Of a stretch of 39,703 nt of DNA, positions 16,534 through 25,824 are shown one piece after another. Every line of letters starts with the position of its first letter. Positions within the stretch are counted from its first letter, which is position 1. The DNA lies in NCBI GenBank assembly GCA_947476195.1, contig CANJPT010000033.1, positions 1-39,703 on the forward strand, read 5' to 3'. The notes under the pieces are model-generated. The model worked only from the letters and a program-made list of their open reading frames with translations, did no database searches and had not been told where the DNA came from. Both the position numbers and the translations under genes were made by a program. This DNA is from Lewinellaceae bacterium (lineage in GTDB: Bacteria > Bacteroidota > Bacteroidia > Chitinophagales > Saprospiraceae).

Positions 16534-17367
16534 ATGACAGACCTTAAAGAAACCATTGAAGCAAGCTGGCTCGACCGCTCCCTACTCCAAGGCTGGGAGA
16601 CTAAAAAAGCCATTCGCGAAGTCATCGAACTGCTCGATACGGGTAAAATCCGGGTTGCTGAACTTTTACCCGCTGAAGCTGGAGTAGACGGTGTATGGAT
16701 CACCCATGAATGGATCAAAAAGGCCATTTCTCTTTACTTCCCGATTCAGGAAATGAAGACCATCGAGGTCGGACCTTTTGAATACCACGACAAAATTCCG
16801 CTCAAAACGGGTTATGCCGAAAAAGGCGTTCGGGTAGTACCGCAGGCCATTGCACGGTATGGCTCATTTATCGAAAAAGGAGCTATCCTGATGCCTTCGT
16901 ATGTCAATATCGGCGCTTGGGTAGGTAGTGGCACTATGGTAGATACCTGGGCTACGGTTGGTTCTTGCGCACAAATTGGCCGTAACGTACACCTGGCAGG
17001 TGGCGTAGGCATCGGTGGTGTATTAGAACCGCCTCAAGCAACGCCCACTATCATTGAAGATGAATGCTTTATCGGTTCGCGTTGTATTGTAGTCGAAGGC
17101 GTGCATGTCGGACGTGAGGCCGTTTTAGGTGCCAATGTGGTACTCACTCAAAGCACACATATCATTGACGTGACCGGTTCAGAACCAATTATTTACAAAG
17201 GAAAGGTTCCCCCACGTTCTGTAGTTATTCCAGGAACCTATACCCGAAAATTTCCAGCAGGAGAATACCAGGTTGCCTGTGCACTCATCATTGGACAGCG
17301 GCAGGAAAGCACTGACAAAAAAGTATCCTTGAATGAGGCGCTTCGGGAGTATGCGGTGGCTGTGTAA
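16534..17367 (+). CDS. dapD: 2,3,4,5-tetrahydropyridine-2,6-dicarboxylate N-succinyltransferase DapD
   Basis: The 277-residue enzyme uses succinyl-CoA to succinylate tetrahydrodipicolinate in the lysine/diaminopimelate pathway. An N-terminal helical domain (ETIEASWLDRS) is followed by a left-handed beta helix of hexapeptide repeats (YVNIGAWVGSGTMVDTWATVGSCAQIG, then GGVLEPPQATPTIIEDECFIGSRCIVVEGV). The GGVLEP and EDECFIGS segments are typical of DapD. Length is normal and all expected regions are present. The stop is 2 bp before the start of the RDD protein, so the two are co-transcribed. Its presence implies the succinylase branch of DAP synthesis. Confidence 0.95.
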   Translation: MTDLKETIEASWLDRSLLQGWETKKAIREVIELLDTGKIRVAELLPAEAGVDGVWITHEWIKKAISLYFPIQEMKTIEVGPFEYHDKIPLKTGYAEKGVRVVPQAIARYGSFIEKGAILMPSYVNIGAWVGSGTMVDTWATVGSCAQIGRNVHLAGGVGIGGVLEPPQATPTIIEDECFIGSRCIVVEGVHVGREAVLGANVVLTQSTHIIDVTGSEPIIYKGKVPPRSVVIPGTYTRKFPAGEYQVACALIIGQRQESTDKKVSLNEALREYAVAV

Positions 17368-17369
17368 AA

Positions 17370-18110
17370 ATGAATAAAACAATCGAAATTAGAACCACTC
17401 AAAACGTCACCATTGAGTACGAACTCGCCGGGTTGCGTGACCGGGCATTGGCCTGGATACTCGACCTGGCGCTTGTTTTGTTTGGATATTATTTGATCGT
17501 CATCCTTGTCATGCTTCTATTTGGAAGCATGGACGATTGGTGGGGAGTGTTTTTTAGTGTCATGGCCTTTTTGGCCTACTTCCTCTACAACATCCTCTTT
17601 GAAATGCTGAAACGAGGACAAAGTCCCGGAAAATTAGTCCTCGGCATAAAAGTCGTGCGACTCGATGGTAAAGATCCGGAATGGAGCGACGTAACACTCC
17701 GCGCTTTACTCCAACTAGTAGATTCTATTTTTTGTCTCGGACTGGTAGGTGGGCTACTGATTAAAACTTCAGCCAAAGCTCAGAGACTCGGCGACATGGC
17801 CGCGAATACAACTACCATCAAAATACAAAGCTCCAACTACACTTTTCGCCTGGCTGATATTTTAAGCATCTCCTCGCTCCAGAACTACCAACCCCTTTAT
17901 CCTCAAGTGCGCAATCTCAGCGAGCGCGATATGATCTTTGTCAAAAACACCCTCACCCGGCTCAGTACCTATCAAAATAAGGCCCATGAGAAATTGGCAG
18001 ATGACCTGGTGACACGGCTAATGCCCTTGATCGGCGTGGAACAAAGACCATTAAACAAGATTGAGTTTCTGAAGACTTTGTTGAAGGATTATATTGTGCT
18101 AACACGGTGA
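17370..18110 (+). CDS. RDD-family membrane protein
   Basis: The 246-residue protein has the RDD domain in its first 150 residues: GLRDRALAWILDLALVL (the Arg-Asp pair), a second hydrophobic segment, and RGQSPGKLVLGIKVVRLDG leading to the third helix and RLGDMAANTTTI. The remaining 90 residues are hydrophilic and probably cytosolic, with no known domain. RDD proteins are poorly characterised; some are proposed transporters or sodium/proton antiporters. In many Bacteroidota an RDD gene lies beside a stage II sporulation M-like gene, but not here. It starts 2 bp after dapD. Confidence 0.85.
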   Translation: MNKTIEIRTTQNVTIEYELAGLRDRALAWILDLALVLFGYYLIVILVMLLFGSMDDWWGVFFSVMAFLAYFLYNILFEMLKRGQSPGKLVLGIKVVRLDGKDPEWSDVTLRALLQLVDSIFCLGLVGGLLIKTSAKAQRLGDMAANTTTIKIQSSNYTFRLADILSISSLQNYQPLYPQVRNLSERDMIFVKNTLTRLSTYQNKAHEKLADDLVTRLMPLIGVEQRPLNKIEFLKTLLKDYIVLTR

Positions 18111-18300
18111 TTGTTGTATGAGAAGAGCGGCTTATAGTCGGAGCATTAGCCGTCGGAGCGCGAGCGCGTTCAGAAAACCCTGATTCCCCCCAACCAGCAA
18201 CCTTCCCATACAGCCGCCCAGAATACGCCTGACACTTGCCCTACTGTATTTCCGGGTCAAAGCCTTATGCAAGTTGCTTAGCGCTTGATCGGAAATTAGC

Positions 18301-18330
18301 TTTGATCGATCAGATTTTTGCCTACTTTAG
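18301..18330 (+). promoter_or_regulatory. Candidate promoter of the potassium channel gene
   Basis: TTTG (18301-18304), an 18-bp gap and TACTTTAG (18323-18330) approximate the Bacteroidota promoter, 15 bp before the start codon at 18345. Apart from this the spacer 18111-18344 shows no clear feature. Confidence 0.4.
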
Positions 18331-18344
18331 CTTAATTTTGCTAC

Positions 18345-19472
18345 ATGAACTACCTCCTGAAACTCCCGCATCTTTTTCGGGCCAAGGACATATATTTTAC
18401 CCAAAAGGGGCGATTAGATCATTTCTTAAGTGCCGTTCGGCGGCTATGGTATGCTTTGTGCATGATGGTACTTGCCGTGATGATCGGGACCTTGGGTTAT
18501 CGGATGATTGAGCACACGCCATGGTTTGATGCCTATTACATGAGTCTGGTAACCATCTCTACAGTGGGTTTTGGCGAGGTGATCGCGTTGAGTCATGAAG
18601 GGCGGCTTTTTACTTCTTTCCTCATCCTATTTAATATTGGCTTTTTCACCTATGCTATTTTAATCACCACCAGTATCTTTTCAGACCCGGAAATTCACGC
18701 CTTTTTTTCAGATTTTACAATGATGCACCGCATTCAAAAATTACAACAGCACACAATTGTTTGTGGCTTTGGCCGACATGCAGGAGAGGTGTGCAAAGAA
18801 TTGGCAAAACAAAAAATACCTTTCGTAATCATCGAAACAGATGCTGAAAAAATAGCGCTGTTGAGCCGCGAAACGGATTATCTGTTTCTGCAAGGAAATG
18901 CTACCACCGATGAGGTCTTGCAGGAGGCGGGAATTGAGCGGGCAAAATCATTGGTGGTGACTTTACCCACAGATGCCAACAATGTTTTTGTGGTTCTTTC
19001 CGCACGACAGCTCAATCCGGGTTTGAAGATCATTAGTCGGCTTAACAACGCTTATGATGAACTAAAACTCCGGCGGGCAGGTGCCAACCACGTGGTAATG
19101 CCAGAACAAATTGGCGGTTTTTACATGGCAACCTTGGTAAATAAACCCGATCTGGTTGCTTTTTTTACCTTAATTTCCAATATGGGAACTAATCGCGTCA
19201 TATTTGAAGAAATTGCCGTAGCACGGTTAAAGCAAGAGTTTAGAGACCTTTCTATTGCACAAAGTGGAATTCAGACAGCCACTCAAGTCCCCATCATGGG
19301 ACTGCGGCACTCAGACGGACAATATCAACTCAACCCCAGTCCGGAGACGGTGCTTGAATCTGACATGCACATTGTCGTATTGGGCGATGCCGACCAGATC
19401 GATCGATTTTACTCGGTGGTATTAGCCATTGAGAACGAACAAAACAAACAAACTCCAGACGCATTATTTTAA
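18345..19472 (+). CDS. Potassium channel with TrkA-N/RCK regulatory domain
   Basis: The 375-residue protein has two membrane helices around the selectivity filter TVGFGE (73-78). A Rossmann domain follows, beginning VCGFGRHAGEVCKELA (about 138-153), with a nucleotide-binding Asp/Glu at FVIIETDAEK, and then a TrkA-C-like end (about 290-365). This is the layout of MthK- and Kch-type channels opened by ligand binding to the RCK ring. TVGFGE is common in bacterial two-helix channels, although eukaryotic channels mostly have TVGYG. The stop overlaps the convergent helicase stop within the four bases TTAA. Confidence 0.9.
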   Translation: MNYLLKLPHLFRAKDIYFTQKGRLDHFLSAVRRLWYALCMMVLAVMIGTLGYRMIEHTPWFDAYYMSLVTISTVGFGEVIALSHEGRLFTSFLILFNIGFFTYAILITTSIFSDPEIHAFFSDFTMMHRIQKLQQHTIVCGFGRHAGEVCKELAKQKIPFVIIETDAEKIALLSRETDYLFLQGNATTDEVLQEAGIERAKSLVVTLPTDANNVFVVLSARQLNPGLKIISRLNNAYDELKLRRAGANHVVMPEQIGGFYMATLVNKPDLVAFFTLISNMGTNRVIFEEIAVARLKQEFRDLSIAQSGIQTATQVPIMGLRHSDGQYQLNPSPETVLESDMHIVVLGDADQIDRFYSVVLAIENEQNKQTPDALF

Positions 19473-21928
19473 CCCGGTTCCCCAGCATTCATATACTGCA
19501 ACACCATCTTTATCTCGCCATAAGAGTATTTTTCCTCAAAATGGGCCTTTGCTTCAGCACTCGCTTGTGTATTATTATCCCGAAAAAACTGTTCGATCTC
19601 CTGTACAGGCTCCCGGTCCATCAGGCTAAAAATATCAAGCTCCCCCAATCCTATGAAGGTTGCCAGATGCCCTTCAATCGTGCCGCGCACAAAACCACGT
19701 TCCCGGGCAATTTCGTCTATAGTTTTGCCCGATTTGAACATTTCAAAACTTAGCGTTTTGGTGTCTATTTTTTCGGGTTTTTCAAGGCTCAATACTGGTG
19801 TTTCATCCGCCTCGATCTTATGTTCGATGCAATAAGCCCGGATCATGGCAATCAACTCCGCTCCGAACTGCTTCACCTTAGCCTCCCCAATGCCCTTGAT
19901 CTTTTTAAGGGCTGGAAGATTTTGTGGAAGCAATTGCACCAGATCGAGTATCGTTTTGGTGTGCATGATATGATACTGCTCCAGCCCGGACGCTTCGGCC
20001 AGTTCCTCGCGCCAGTGCTTCAATTGGACAAAAAGCACAGGATTAGGCGTGTTTTTGGGAATACCAACCTGATCAGAAACAACAGGAGACTGCGCACTTT
20101 TTGCCACCCTAAAATCTAATTCAGCATCGGTTTTAGCACGGAGATATCGGGCTGCAGAGAATCCATTTTGGGTGCTGGCGAAACAAGCATTTTTAATAAA
20201 AATTTCTTTTTGCAATCCTTCCAAGGCCTCTTGAGCAACTTTGAGAACCGATTTGTTTCCGGTCAGGAAGTGGATATTTCGGGTATCAGGTAATAGTGTT
20301 TTGCCCAATTTTTCTTCAAAATAGGCACTTGCTTTTTGCAGACGGGCCTGCAATTCTACGTTTTCTTCCGGCAGCCTGGCTTCTGCAAAATATTGCCAGA
20401 TCTGAGGTTTAAAACGCTCGGCTATGGCAAAAACATCCTCTAAGGATCGAATTTCTATTTCTTTCAGCAACTGCCCTGCTTCCGGGTGAAGTGTCCTTTC
20501 ATGTTCAAGAAATATGCGATTTATTTGAGCAAATTGCCTGCGAATGCGACTAAAATCAAACAATTCCTGCACGAGCGACTGCTGATAGTCGGCTTTAGAA
20601 CGACTGAGATGTGCTTCGTCCGGAGCGTTTTTATCCGCCTCGTCCGTGTAGGTTTTCACGACCTGGTCGGTCTTGACGCTCGACGAAATAATCTTAGAAC
20701 GAAGCACGATACCTTCAAAACTTTTACAGCGACTCAGTGCGACATATACCTGCCCATGGGCAAAGGCAGCCTGGGCATCTATAATGGCCCGTTCGAAAGT
20801 TAGACCCTGACTTTTGTGGATGGTGATGGCCCAGGCCAGTTTGAGGGGGTACTGCGTGAAGGTACCAAGCAGTTGCTCTTCGACCTCTTTGGTTTGTTCA
20901 TTCAACGTATACTTGACATTCGTCCACTCCACCGGCCCGATCTCTATATCTTCATTTTCTCCCGGGCAACGAACATAAATAGTATCTTTTCTAAACCCGG
21001 TTATTTTGCCAATTTTGCCGTTATAGAAACGTTTTTCTCGGTTCATGTCGTTTTTAACAAACATTACCTGCGCATCTTTTTTGCACTCAAAAACCTCGTC
21101 TGCCGGATATGCGTATGACGGAAAATCGCCTTCAATTGCGGCTTTGAACGTTTGATGGGGCTGCGGAATGGCAGCGAGTTTTCCGCTATTGATCTCTTGC
21201 GCAGAAGCATTGTGGGCAGTCAGCGTAATATAGGGCTGTTCCTCTGTAGGCTGGAAATTAGCGACGAAGCGGCTGTTAAGTAAGGCCAGTACCGACTCAT
21301 CCATTTGGTTGTTACGCACCTTGTTCAGCAGATCAATAAAGGTAGTATCAGACTGCCTGTAGATGTGTTTCAACTCGATCGACACTGGGGCGGTATTTTG
21401 AAGAGCCTGACTACCAAAGAAGTACATGGTTTGATAATGATCCCGCAAGAGATACCATTCTTCGTCTTTTACAATGGGCGGCAATTGATGGAGGTCGCCG
21501 ATCATCAGTAACTGGATACCTCCGAAGGGTTTATAACGGTCACGGTATCTACGCAGCACATCGTCAATAGCATCCAGCACATCAGCCCGCACCATACTGA
21601 TCTCATCAATGACCAGCAGATCGAGACTTTGGATCAGGCGGATCTTTTCGCGAGAAAAGCGCCGCTGTCGCGTAGGGTCCTGGGTATTCCCTGGCAAAAA
21701 CGGCCCAAACGGCAATTGAAAAAACGAGTGAATGGTCATTCCACCCGCATTGATAGCGGCCACGCCAGTTGGCGCAACGATGACCATTCGCTTAAGGGTT
21801 TCTCGTTGGATCTGATGCAGAAAGGTAGTTTTGCCTGTGCCAGCTTTACCGGTCAGGAAAATGTTTTTGTGCGTGTTACGCACATAATCGAAAGCAAGTT
21901 CGAGTTGTGGATTGGTTTGAAAAGACAT
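19469..21928 (-). CDS. PIF1-like superfamily 1 DNA helicase with HRDC and helix-turn-helix domains
   Basis: The 819-residue protein has the PIF1/RecD-like helicase core: Walker A LTGKAGTGKTT (about 25-35), APTGVAAINAGG, the Walker B sequence LLVIDEISMVRADVLDAID, and KLAWAITIHKSQGLTFERAIID with VALSRCKSFEGIVL in the UvrD-C-like part. An HRDC domain near 640-705 (FVQLKHWREELAEASG, ILDLVQLLPQNLPALKKIKGIGEAKV) binds nucleic acid in RecQ. A C-terminal HTH (SFEMFKSGKTIDEIARERGFVRGTIEGHL) follows. This combination is widespread in Bacteroidota, and the protein probably unwinds G-quadruplex or replication-fork structures. It converges on the channel gene. Confidence 0.92.
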   Translation of the reverse strand: MSFQTNPQLELAFDYVRNTHKNIFLTGKAGTGKTTFLHQIQRETLKRMVIVAPTGVAAINAGGMTIHSFFQLPFGPFLPGNTQDPTRQRRFSREKIRLIQSLDLLVIDEISMVRADVLDAIDDVLRRYRDRYKPFGGIQLLMIGDLHQLPPIVKDEEWYLLRDHYQTMYFFGSQALQNTAPVSIELKHIYRQSDTTFIDLLNKVRNNQMDESVLALLNSRFVANFQPTEEQPYITLTAHNASAQEINSGKLAAIPQPHQTFKAAIEGDFPSYAYPADEVFECKKDAQVMFVKNDMNREKRFYNGKIGKITGFRKDTIYVRCPGENEDIEIGPVEWTNVKYTLNEQTKEVEEQLLGTFTQYPLKLAWAITIHKSQGLTFERAIIDAQAAFAHGQVYVALSRCKSFEGIVLRSKIISSSVKTDQVVKTYTDEADKNAPDEAHLSRSKADYQQSLVQELFDFSRIRRQFAQINRIFLEHERTLHPEAGQLLKEIEIRSLEDVFAIAERFKPQIWQYFAEARLPEENVELQARLQKASAYFEEKLGKTLLPDTRNIHFLTGNKSVLKVAQEALEGLQKEIFIKNACFASTQNGFSAARYLRAKTDAELDFRVAKSAQSPVVSDQVGIPKNTPNPVLFVQLKHWREELAEASGLEQYHIMHTKTILDLVQLLPQNLPALKKIKGIGEAKVKQFGAELIAMIRAYCIEHKIEADETPVLSLEKPEKIDTKTLSFEMFKSGKTIDEIARERGFVRGTIEGHLATFIGLGELDIFSLMDREPVQEIEQFFRDNNTQASAEAKAHFEEKYSYGEIKMVLQYMNAGEPG

Positions 21929-22367
21929 AGAGCGTTTTCATGGGGCGTTGCATGGTTAAATGATTTACGAAATTACAACTAAACCTGGACAGTTACAAGT
22001 ACTGTTCCCTAATAAATATTCATATCTGAAACCAACGTCTTCATTTAGGTTGGTATTCCAATACATAAATCGCAATATGATTACATCCCAACCCAGGCTA
22101 AGAACATGGAGGCGTTGAATCAAAATCTGACGGTTACTGGTACCTGCTTATTACTAAAAATCAGACTACTGGACATTTTCTAAAATCGAGACCTATAAGG
22201 TTTTCAAAAACCTTATAGGCCTGGGGACAAAACAAAAATGTCCAGTAGTATGACTAAAAATACCGAATCGGAGTATGATGAGCGCCTGCCACAGCAGCGG
22301 TTCAATAACCTGCAAAATTCAAACCCGGAGTAGGGCAAAATTTAATGGAAGACCGAAGGCCCAGGTA
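21929..22367. other. Gene-free interval containing MITE copy B
   Basis: No convincing gene is seen between the helicase start and the phospholipase promoter region. The only structured element is the repeat copy at 22153-22261. A promoter of the helicase gene (minus strand, above 21928) is expected here, but I find no TAnnTTTG match in the first 80 bp. Confidence 0.5.
22153..22261. mobile_element. 91-bp palindromic MITE-like element, copy B, with 9-bp target duplication
   Basis: The element spans 22162-22252 and is bordered by exact direct repeats ACTAAAAAT (22153-22161 and 22253-22261). Its ends, ACTACTGGACATTT and AAATGTCCAGTAGT, are perfect inverted repeats. An inner inverted repeat (CCTATAAGGTTTT and AAAAACCTTATAGG) makes a nested cruciform. 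It is the reverse complement of the copy at 7660-7750 with only a handful of differences, and the two copies have the same length. Confidence 0.85.
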
Positions 22368-22455
22368 TTTGATATTTAATTTCCAGAGTTTTACCTTCGT
22401 TCAATCTTACGGTATGGAAATTAGCCGTTTTGCATTTTGCAGTCTTGCATTTTGC
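22368..22455 (+). promoter_or_regulatory. Candidate promoter and repeated leader word of the phospholipase gene
   Basis: TTTG (22368-22371), a 20-bp gap and TACCTTCG (22392-22399) resemble the Bacteroidota promoter with one mismatch. In the leader the word TTGCATTTTGC occurs twice (22430-22440 and 22445-22455), 15 bp apart. Confidence 0.4.
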
Positions 22456-22489
22456 CGCCAATTCTACCACAGAGACAGCTATGATCTGC

Positions 22490-23827
22490 ATGAAACCATT
22501 TGCTCCAATTTTCCTATTTTTACTTTGGCTCACCGGGCCAATTCTTGAGGCACAGACCCCTTCCATTTATCATATCCTAAATCGGGAACAGGAATCGCTG
22601 CAATGTCGCTGGGATCTGATTCAGCAGGCGCGTACCGAGATACTGCTATCAAGCTATTCCATAGACGACGATGTGATCGGCTTAGGTACACTTCAATTAC
22701 TGATCAAAGCGGCAGAGCGCGGAGTTTCTGTACAACTTTTAGTGGATGCTTATGACAATGGTTTACCAGATTGCCTGTTTACTTATCTGGAAGAGCACGG
22801 CGTCCATTCAAAAGTATTTAATCGCCTTAACCCATTAAAATTTCGCACAATCGTAAACCGGATGCATGGTAAAATGCTCATTACCGACCAGCGAACACTG
22901 ATTGTAGGAGGACGGAACCTTACAGAAAGATATTATCAGTTAGACACAACCATCAATTTTCTGGACCGTGAGGTTTACATTGTCTCTGACAGTGCTGCAC
23001 AGCACGCATTGCAACACTTCACAGAATTGTGGTACAATCCAAAGCTGAGCAGTAGCAAACACGGTAGACTAACGGATGCGCAACGCATTCGCTGGCAGGA
23101 AGCGCTGGAGCAGGCCCCCGAAATCGTTCATAAGAGACTACAAATCAATCTGTTTAGTCAAAAAGATTGGGAATCCAATTTCAAGAAGACCACCGAACCG
23201 ATCCATTTCATTCATGATAATTATATTTATCAGGATACCCGAAAAAGCCAGTTCTGGCGTGCGCATAAAGACCCCCAAGCTGCCCGGGAATTGATCAAGC
23301 TAATCTCACAGGCTCAATACACCATTGACATTGAAAACCCTTACTTCATCCCTACCCGAAGCTGGAAGAATGCCTTAAACAAATGCCTCGATCGGGGAGT
23401 TAAGATCCGCCTACTTACCAATTCAAGCTATACAAATGACCTTCCGTTGGTACAAGCTATCTATTTAAACCGGCGTAAGCGGGCCCTTAAAAAAGGAATA
23501 GAAATATGGGAGTACCAGGGAGCCAAAATGTTCCATATCAAAGCCATGGTGATCGATGATCATATCTCTACCATTGGCAGTTACAATCTTGATCTGCTTT
23601 CGCATAAATATAACTCTGAAGTAATGGTCTGGGTGGACGACCCACGTGTAGCTGCTGAACACGAACAACTTATGAATAATATCATTAGAAGATCGATTCC
23701 AATAGGAGGCAAACATAAAGCATCGCGCAAGCAGCTTCCAGCACCATCCGTTATTCAGCGCAAACGATACCGAAAAGTGCAATTGCTACGGTATACACTG
23801 GCTCCTATCGTTGGAATAATTGCGTGA
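22490..23827 (+). CDS. Exported phospholipase D-like protein (cardiolipin-synthase superfamily)
   Basis: The start at 22490 gives a clean signal peptide (MKPFAPIFLFLLWLTGPILEA) and a 445-residue precursor; ATGs at 22430 and 22481 are possible but less likely. Two HKD motifs are complete: HGKMLITDQRTLIVGGRNL in the first half and HIKAMVIDDHISTIGSYNL in the second, each with the following Gly-Gly/Ser-Asn. The protein is therefore a two-domain PLD-type transferase or hydrolase. Cardiolipin synthases of this superfamily are membrane-anchored, whereas here the enzyme appears exported to the periplasm or outer membrane. The substrate is unknown. The C-terminal 40 residues are basic (RKRYRKVQLLRY). 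Confidence 0.87.
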   Translation: MKPFAPIFLFLLWLTGPILEAQTPSIYHILNREQESLQCRWDLIQQARTEILLSSYSIDDDVIGLGTLQLLIKAAERGVSVQLLVDAYDNGLPDCLFTYLEEHGVHSKVFNRLNPLKFRTIVNRMHGKMLITDQRTLIVGGRNLTERYYQLDTTINFLDREVYIVSDSAAQHALQHFTELWYNPKLSSSKHGRLTDAQRIRWQEALEQAPEIVHKRLQINLFSQKDWESNFKKTTEPIHFIHDNYIYQDTRKSQFWRAHKDPQAARELIKLISQAQYTIDIENPYFIPTRSWKNALNKCLDRGVKIRLLTNSSYTNDLPLVQAIYLNRRKRALKKGIEIWEYQGAKMFHIKAMVIDDHISTIGSYNLDLLSHKYNSEVMVWVDDPRVAAEHEQLMNNIIRRSIPIGGKHKASRKQLPAPSVIQRKRYRKVQLLRYTLAPIVGIIA

Positions 23828-23999
23828 GGTAATCACAACATCAGGAATGGTTGAGCAGGCCTGAACAATTAAAAGGGATTGGCAAAGCAGCAGGATTGGC
23901 CAGACCAACGATACCAAGAAACGCAAACCCGTTGCAGACGTAACAATTACCCCTGATAAGTGAGCACACTATCTGGCAGGCCTGCTGAGCCAACACCAA

Positions 24000-24839
24000 T
24001 TATCCCAAAATCCCTTTAACCATCCTTTCTGCTCCTGCCAGGTCTTTTCGCAGCTCTACCGCTGAAAATCCTTTCCGCTGCAAAAGAACGGCTACCTCAG
24101 GGGCATTGAACTCATTACATTCAAAAAACAGCATTCCTCCGGCATTAAGTTTCTCCATTGAAAACGCTGCAATAGTACGGTAAAAAAGCAAGGGGTCGGG
24201 GTCATCAACGAATAGCGCCAATGCAGGTTCATGCGCCAGAACATGGTCCGGCACGAGATTTTTTTCCAAATATGGAATGTAAGGCGGGTTGCTTACCACC
24301 AAGTCAATGCTTGGGAATTTGCCCCAATCCCCTGAATAGAGGATATCCCCTTGCATGAACTGAGGACTTGAAACTCCAGCGCTTAAGATCTTTTCTGCGT
24401 TTTCCATGGCAAGAGCGAGCGCTGATGGGCTTTTTTCCAAGCCAAACAATTGCAATCCTGGCCATTTCTTTTTCAAGGTAATCCCTATGCACCCACTCCC
24501 AAGTCCAATATCAAGTAATCGGGGGGATGATAAAGGAGAAAAGGACCTCAATGCTTCCAGCACCCAGACCACCAGCTCCTCTGTTTCCTGACGAGGGATC
24601 AATACTGAAGGGTTTACCTTGAATTTAAAGCCAAAAAAATCTGCCTCACCGATGACATATTGCACGGGCTCGCCAGAAATCAGGCGCAGTAGAATTTCAT
24701 TAAATTTTGCTGGATCAAAGGCCCGCCCACGATCAAAAGCATCTTCAAAAACAATCCTTGTGATAGCTTGTCCCTCCCCTACCCCATACCGCGGAGTAAG
24801 CTGTTCAACCAAAAACTTTCGAGCGAGTTCGGCGGTCAT
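24000..24839 (-). CDS. prmC: Release factor glutamine methyltransferase PrmC (HemK)
   Basis: The 279-residue enzyme methylates the glutamine of the GGQ motif in peptide chain release factors. The N-terminal helical domain recognises the release factor, here including LRLISGEPVQYVIGEADFFGFKF. The methyltransferase domain has the SAM-binding loop DIGLGSGCIG (110-119) and the catalytic NPPY (184-187) in SNPPYIPY. Length is normal. Its start overlaps the stop of the histidine kinase gene by ATGA, so translation is coupled to an unrelated gene. No prfA is next to it. Confidence 0.94.
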   Translation of the reverse strand: MTAELARKFLVEQLTPRYGVGEGQAITRIVFEDAFDRGRAFDPAKFNEILLRLISGEPVQYVIGEADFFGFKFKVNPSVLIPRQETEELVVWVLEALRSFSPLSSPRLLDIGLGSGCIGITLKKKWPGLQLFGLEKSPSALALAMENAEKILSAGVSSPQFMQGDILYSGDWGKFPSIDLVVSNPPYIPYLEKNLVPDHVLAHEPALALFVDDPDPLLFYRTIAAFSMEKLNAGGMLFFECNEFNAPEVAVLLQRKGFSAVELRKDLAGAERMVKGILG

Positions 24840-25801
24840 ATTTCAATGGCAAAAACCGTGCCTTTGGGCAGATTATCATAAATCTGAACACTACCGCCAT
24901 GGGCTTTCAACACCTGTTTAACAATATAAAGTCCAAGTCCTGTGCCCGTATTGTGTCGGGTTTCTTCATTACCCATCCGGTAAAACTTCTCGAACACTGC
25001 TTGTTTTTCTTCGTTGGGAATTCCTTGGCCTTGATCTGCGACACGGAAACTAAATTTACCATCCACTAGGGTTGCCGAAAGTTCGACCGGCGTTTTTTCG
25101 GGCGAATATTTCAAGGCATTTTCCAGTAAATTTTGAACTATCGCGGTAAGGCCCATTTGATCGGCCTGAACAGTTTGGAGGTTTGATGGAATATTCAATT
25201 TAATATCCGCCTCAGAGAATCTAACCCGTAGGCCCTCCACAACTTCCTGCACAAGTTTGCCAAAATGTAACGGTTCGCGTAGAGGTCGCCATTTGTCTTC
25301 CAAACGAGCAGCCAAAAGCAGGCTTTCCACAAGATTTTGGAGTCTGTCCGTATCTTTAAGACCATTGTCGAGCAGCCTACTGCGCTGCTCAGACGTGAGA
25401 TTTCGCTTAATCATCGTCTCAAAAACCAAGCGCAAAGAGGCGATCGGAGATTTTAGCTCGTGCGTGATGCTGAGTAAAAAATTGCGACGTTGGCGTGCCA
25501 ACGAAACTTCCCTTGACGCGCTCCGCCGAATCACCCAGAGTCCCCAAACCAAACATGCTGTAAAGAATAGGCCCTCTGCCACTATCATCCGGCGACCGCT
25601 ACGCCATCTATTTTCAGTATGCATAAGATCCTCCTCGCCATTAAGCACGGAGGTGTCAGAAGAACGCAACTCAATGATCCGTTTTTCCCGTTCAAATAAG
25701 CGGTCATTCTGTTGCCAAAGATGAAATGACCACCACCCAAAGGCCAGAATCATATAGCCAATGACAAAATGCGAAAGCGTAGTCGTCTGAAGTCGCTTCA
25801 T
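24836..25801 (-). CDS. Sensor histidine kinase, membrane-bound
   Basis: The 321-residue protein has two membrane helices (about 10-30 and 72-92) enclosing a short loop of about 40 residues, so it probably has no large sensor domain. The HisKA box SITHELKSPIAS places the phospho-accepting His at 114. Next come the N box NLLENALKYSP, the G1 box DQGQGIP and the G2 box GTGLGLYIV. All catalytic parts are intact. No response regulator lies beside it, so its partner is encoded elsewhere. The gene overlaps prmC by 4 bp and is preceded by a spacer with repeated TTGACCACATTCAA words. Confidence 0.92.
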   Translation of the reverse strand: MKRLQTTTLSHFVIGYMILAFGWWSFHLWQQNDRLFEREKRIIELRSSDTSVLNGEEDLMHTENRWRSGRRMIVAEGLFFTACLVWGLWVIRRSASREVSLARQRRNFLLSITHELKSPIASLRLVFETMIKRNLTSEQRSRLLDNGLKDTDRLQNLVESLLLAARLEDKWRPLREPLHFGKLVQEVVEGLRVRFSEADIKLNIPSNLQTVQADQMGLTAIVQNLLENALKYSPEKTPVELSATLVDGKFSFRVADQGQGIPNEEKQAVFEKFYRMGNEETRHNTGTGLGLYIVKQVLKAHGGSVQIYDNLPKGTVFAIEI

Positions 25802-25824
25802 GGGTAGAAAATATGGCCAATTAA

